Below, piece by piece: positions 62,221 through 64,000 of a DNA stretch of 64,000 nt. A model generated the notes under the pieces. That model had not been told where the DNA came from and searched no databases. It was given only the letters and a program-made list of their open reading frames with translations. This stretch comes from JBEVOS01 sp964563395 (GTDB lineage Bacteria; Pseudomonadota; Alphaproteobacteria; Caulobacterales; Aquidulcibacteraceae). The translations under genes were made by a program, and so were the position numbers. The stretch's first letter is position 1; each line of letters starts with the position of its first letter. The stretch covers positions 1 to 64,000 of the forward strand of contig CAZLWK010000005.1 of assembly GCA_964563395.1 (NCBI GenBank), written 5' to 3'.

Positions 62221-62973
62221 CTATTCGCGTGAGCTCATCAGGCTCAGAATGAATTGGAAGAGGTTGATGAAGTTCAGATACAGATTGAGCGCGCCATAGG
62301 TCGTGGCCACCGCCATCGAGCGCTGATCACCGCCCAAATCGTAATACATGAACTTCAGGCGCTGGGTGTCGTACGCGGTCAAACCCGCGAAAATCAGCAC
62401 GCCGAGCACCGAGATGACGAAGCTCAACCCTTCGATCGGCGCGCCCGTGAACGCGGCGAAACCGAAATTCACGAGGCTCGCGATGATCAGGCCGAAGAGG
62501 CCCATCATCAGAAAGGTGCCGAAGCCCGTCAGGTCGCGCTTCGTCGTGTAGCCCCACAGCGACAGAGCGCCGAAGGTCAGCGAAGTCACCAGGAACGCCT
62601 TGGTGATGTCCATCAGGCCGCCGGGACGGCCGCCATAGACCATGAGCAGCGCGCCCATGCCCACGCCGATCAGCGAGACCACCGACCAATAGATCAAGTT
62701 CGCCCCGGTGGGGGACGGGTTCTTCATCGCGAACGACGAGATGAGCAGAATGGCCAACGGCCCGAACATGACGACGTACATCAGCGGTGTGCCGAACACG
62801 AGCTGCGTCACGGGCTGAACGGTGGCCGCCACATAAGCCAACACGCCGGATAGGAGCAGGCCCAGCGCCATCTTGTTGTAGACGCCGAGCATGAAGCTCC
62901 GCAGCCCGGCGTCGACCGCCATATCGGCGCGGCCGGTGGGTATCGTGCGAGCCCGGCCGAGATACTCGTTCAT
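62221..62973 (-). CDS. Bax inhibitor-1/YccA-family membrane protein
   Basis: 250 residues with seven membrane segments. Family motifs: RSFMLGVYNKMALGLLLSGVLAYVAA, YWSVVSLIGVGMGALL, the aspartate-containing FAGLTAYDTQRLKFMYYDLGG and GALNLYLNFINLFQFILSLM at the C-terminus. Members conduct calcium or protect FtsH-type proteases; the role here is not known. GGAGG six bases ahead supports the ATG at 62973. Confidence 0.92.
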   Translation of the reverse strand: MNEYLGRARTIPTGRADMAVDAGLRSFMLGVYNKMALGLLLSGVLAYVAATVQPVTQLVFGTPLMYVVMFGPLAILLISSFAMKNPSPTGANLIYWSVVSLIGVGMGALLMVYGGRPGGLMDITKAFLVTSLTFGALSLWGYTTKRDLTGFGTFLMMGLFGLIIASLVNFGFAAFTGAPIEGLSFVISVLGVLIFAGLTAYDTQRLKFMYYDLGGDQRSMAVATTYGALNLYLNFINLFQFILSLMSSRE

Positions 62974-63224
62974 GCTTAACCTCCAGGGGCGGCAGAACCC
63001 AGGGATTCTCCGCGTGATCGGAATATGGCCACCGTCACGCCCCCCCGCAAGCATAGGCGTAATCACAAGCCCTTGTACGGCCAGCCCTTCGGTCCCCGGA
63101 TCGCCTGCCGGGGCCCCTTGTCCGCCCGGCCCGGCGGCGCTAGCACGGAGGCGGTGCGAACTCGCCGAAGGGGCCGGCGCGAATCGAGGTAGAGCGCCGC
63201 TGAACGCGCGTACTGAGGTCGGGG

Positions 63225-64000
63225 TTGGCTGACGAGACCGAGTCTGAAGGGCCCAAGGACCCTCCCGGCGCCGCGCCCCCAGGCGCGGACGGCCAAAACG
63301 CGCCCAACAAAACGCCAGAGGCGGAGGCCACTCCGGAGCCGCCGTCGCTTAGAGTCCAGCCCTCGCCCGATCCGGACGATTGGCGGCTTGCCGGCGGCCA
63401 GCCGTCGGATCAGAGCCCCTCCCCCGATTACCCCTCCAGCGAGCCGGAGGAATTGCGTCGCCTCCGGAGCCGCCTCGTCTCCCTCATTCGGGACGGCGGC
63501 GCCCAAGCGCAGTCTTTTTCCGCGGGGCTGTGGAAGCGGATTCGCAGCATCCGCAGGCCTCGCACCTGGCGGGAAACGGCGATCTGGGGCGGCTGGGGCG
63601 TAGGCGGCCTCGTCGGGATCTTCCTGCTCTTCTTCGTCTTCATGACCTGGGGAATGCCCTCGACGGACGATTTGTGGGCGGCGCGAAACGCCCCCTCGAT
63701 CACCTTTGTCGATAGGTCCGGTACGGTGATCCTCCGCGAGGGGGCGCAGAATGCCCCGCCCGTCGCGCTGGAAACTCTGCCGCCTTACGTGCCCCAGGCG
63801 TTCATCGCCATTGAGGATCGGCGCTTCTATCAACATTTCGGGGTCGATTTCGGAGGCTTGAGCCGCGCCCTGGTGGAGAATGTGCGATCAGGCCGCGTCG
63901 TCCAAGGCGGCTCGACGATAACCCAGCAATTGGCCAAGAATCTTTTTCTTTCCAACAGCCGCACCTTCCGCCGCAAGTTTCAGGAAGTGGTGCTGGCCAT
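63225..64000 (+). CDS. Class A penicillin-binding protein (PBP1A-like), 5' part
   Basis: Bifunctional peptidoglycan synthase that continues past the right edge; about 258 codons are visible. A TTG at 63225 after GAGGTCGGGG is the likely start; no ATG or GTG precedes the first domain. The cytoplasmic N-terminus is long (about 130 residues), acidic and proline-rich (SPDPDDWRLAGGQPSD). A membrane anchor (GLVGIFLLFFVFMTWG) follows, then the GT51 glycosyltransferase start: AFIAIEDRRFYQHFGVDFGGLSRAL with the catalytic glutamate, and GGSTITQQLAKNLFL. Confidence 0.9.
   Translation, partial: MADETESEGPKDPPGAAPPGADGQNAPNKTPEAEATPEPPSLRVQPSPDPDDWRLAGGQPSDQSPSPDYPSSEPEELRRLRSRLVSLIRDGGAQAQSFSAGLWKRIRSIRRPRTWRETAIWGGWGVGGLVGIFLLFFVFMTWGMPSTDDLWAARNAPSITFVDRSGTVILREGAQNAPPVALETLPPYVPQAFIAIEDRRFYQHFGVDFGGLSRALVENVRSGRVVQGGSTITQQLAKNLFLSNSRTFRRKFQEVVLA

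Overview
The window is high-GC chromosomal DNA of an alphaproteobacterium, most likely Caulobacterales or Hyphomonadaceae-like. The reasons are two GTTC-N7-GTTC (alphaproteobacterial LexA) boxes between ssb and uvrA, DUF2336 and DUF2794 proteins, the ffh-aroQ-rpsP-rimM-trmD-rplS-mtaB-ftsY order, and a ccmABCDG cluster. It is densely packed, with one stretch over 300 bases lacking a gene (61361-61832). I see no insertion sequence, prophage, integrase, CRISPR array or rRNA operon, and codon use looks uniform, so this reads as core chromosome rather than an island.

Layout. 1-5 kb: cobalamin riboswitch and BtuB-type receptor, RlmB-like methyltransferase, tRNA-Tyr and tRNA-Gly, a secreted beta-trefoil protein, a small membrane protein. 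5-11 kb: metG, a proline-rich tandem muramidase, a patatin phospholipase, a TylF-like methyltransferase and a WaaE-like glycosyltransferase. 11-18 kb: glycine-zipper lipoprotein, tRNA-Thr, lipoprotein cytochrome c, RND efflux pump, outer-membrane-like protein, class II aldolase. 18-24 kb: NAD kinase, orphan HPt protein, Nudix hydrolase, degenerate EAL protein, DUF2336 protein, CoA transferase, ssb. 24-28.5 kb: uvrA, sulfotransferase, GST. 28.5-33.2 kb: one tight operon leuC-VOC-leuD-ABM-DUF5360-leuB. 33.2-41 kb: small secreted protein, PhnZ-like HD protein, dapF, S9 peptidase, dicarboxylate/amino-acid symporter, DUF1475 protein, divergent oxyR/ahpD. 41-48 kb: the ffh-to-ispZ protein-targeting and ribosome-maturation block. 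48-52 kb: Nudix, MarR, ccmABCDG. 52-57 kb: DUF4349 lipoprotein, acnA, PCuAC and SCO copper chaperones. 57-61.4 kb: Gld-type ABC system with a DUF4340 protein. 61.4-64 kb: DUF2794, Bax inhibitor-1 protein, start of a class A penicillin-binding protein that runs off the edge.

Functional themes: respiratory metalloprotein assembly (ccm, PCuAC/SCO, cytochrome c, B12 uptake), peroxide response (oxyR-ahpD), DNA damage response (ssb/uvrA), leucine and lysine/peptidoglycan precursor synthesis, and envelope remodelling. The least explained parts are the patatin plus tandem-muramidase pair, the non-leucine genes threaded through the leu operon, the Gld-like ABC system, and the long intergenic stretch at 61361-61832.
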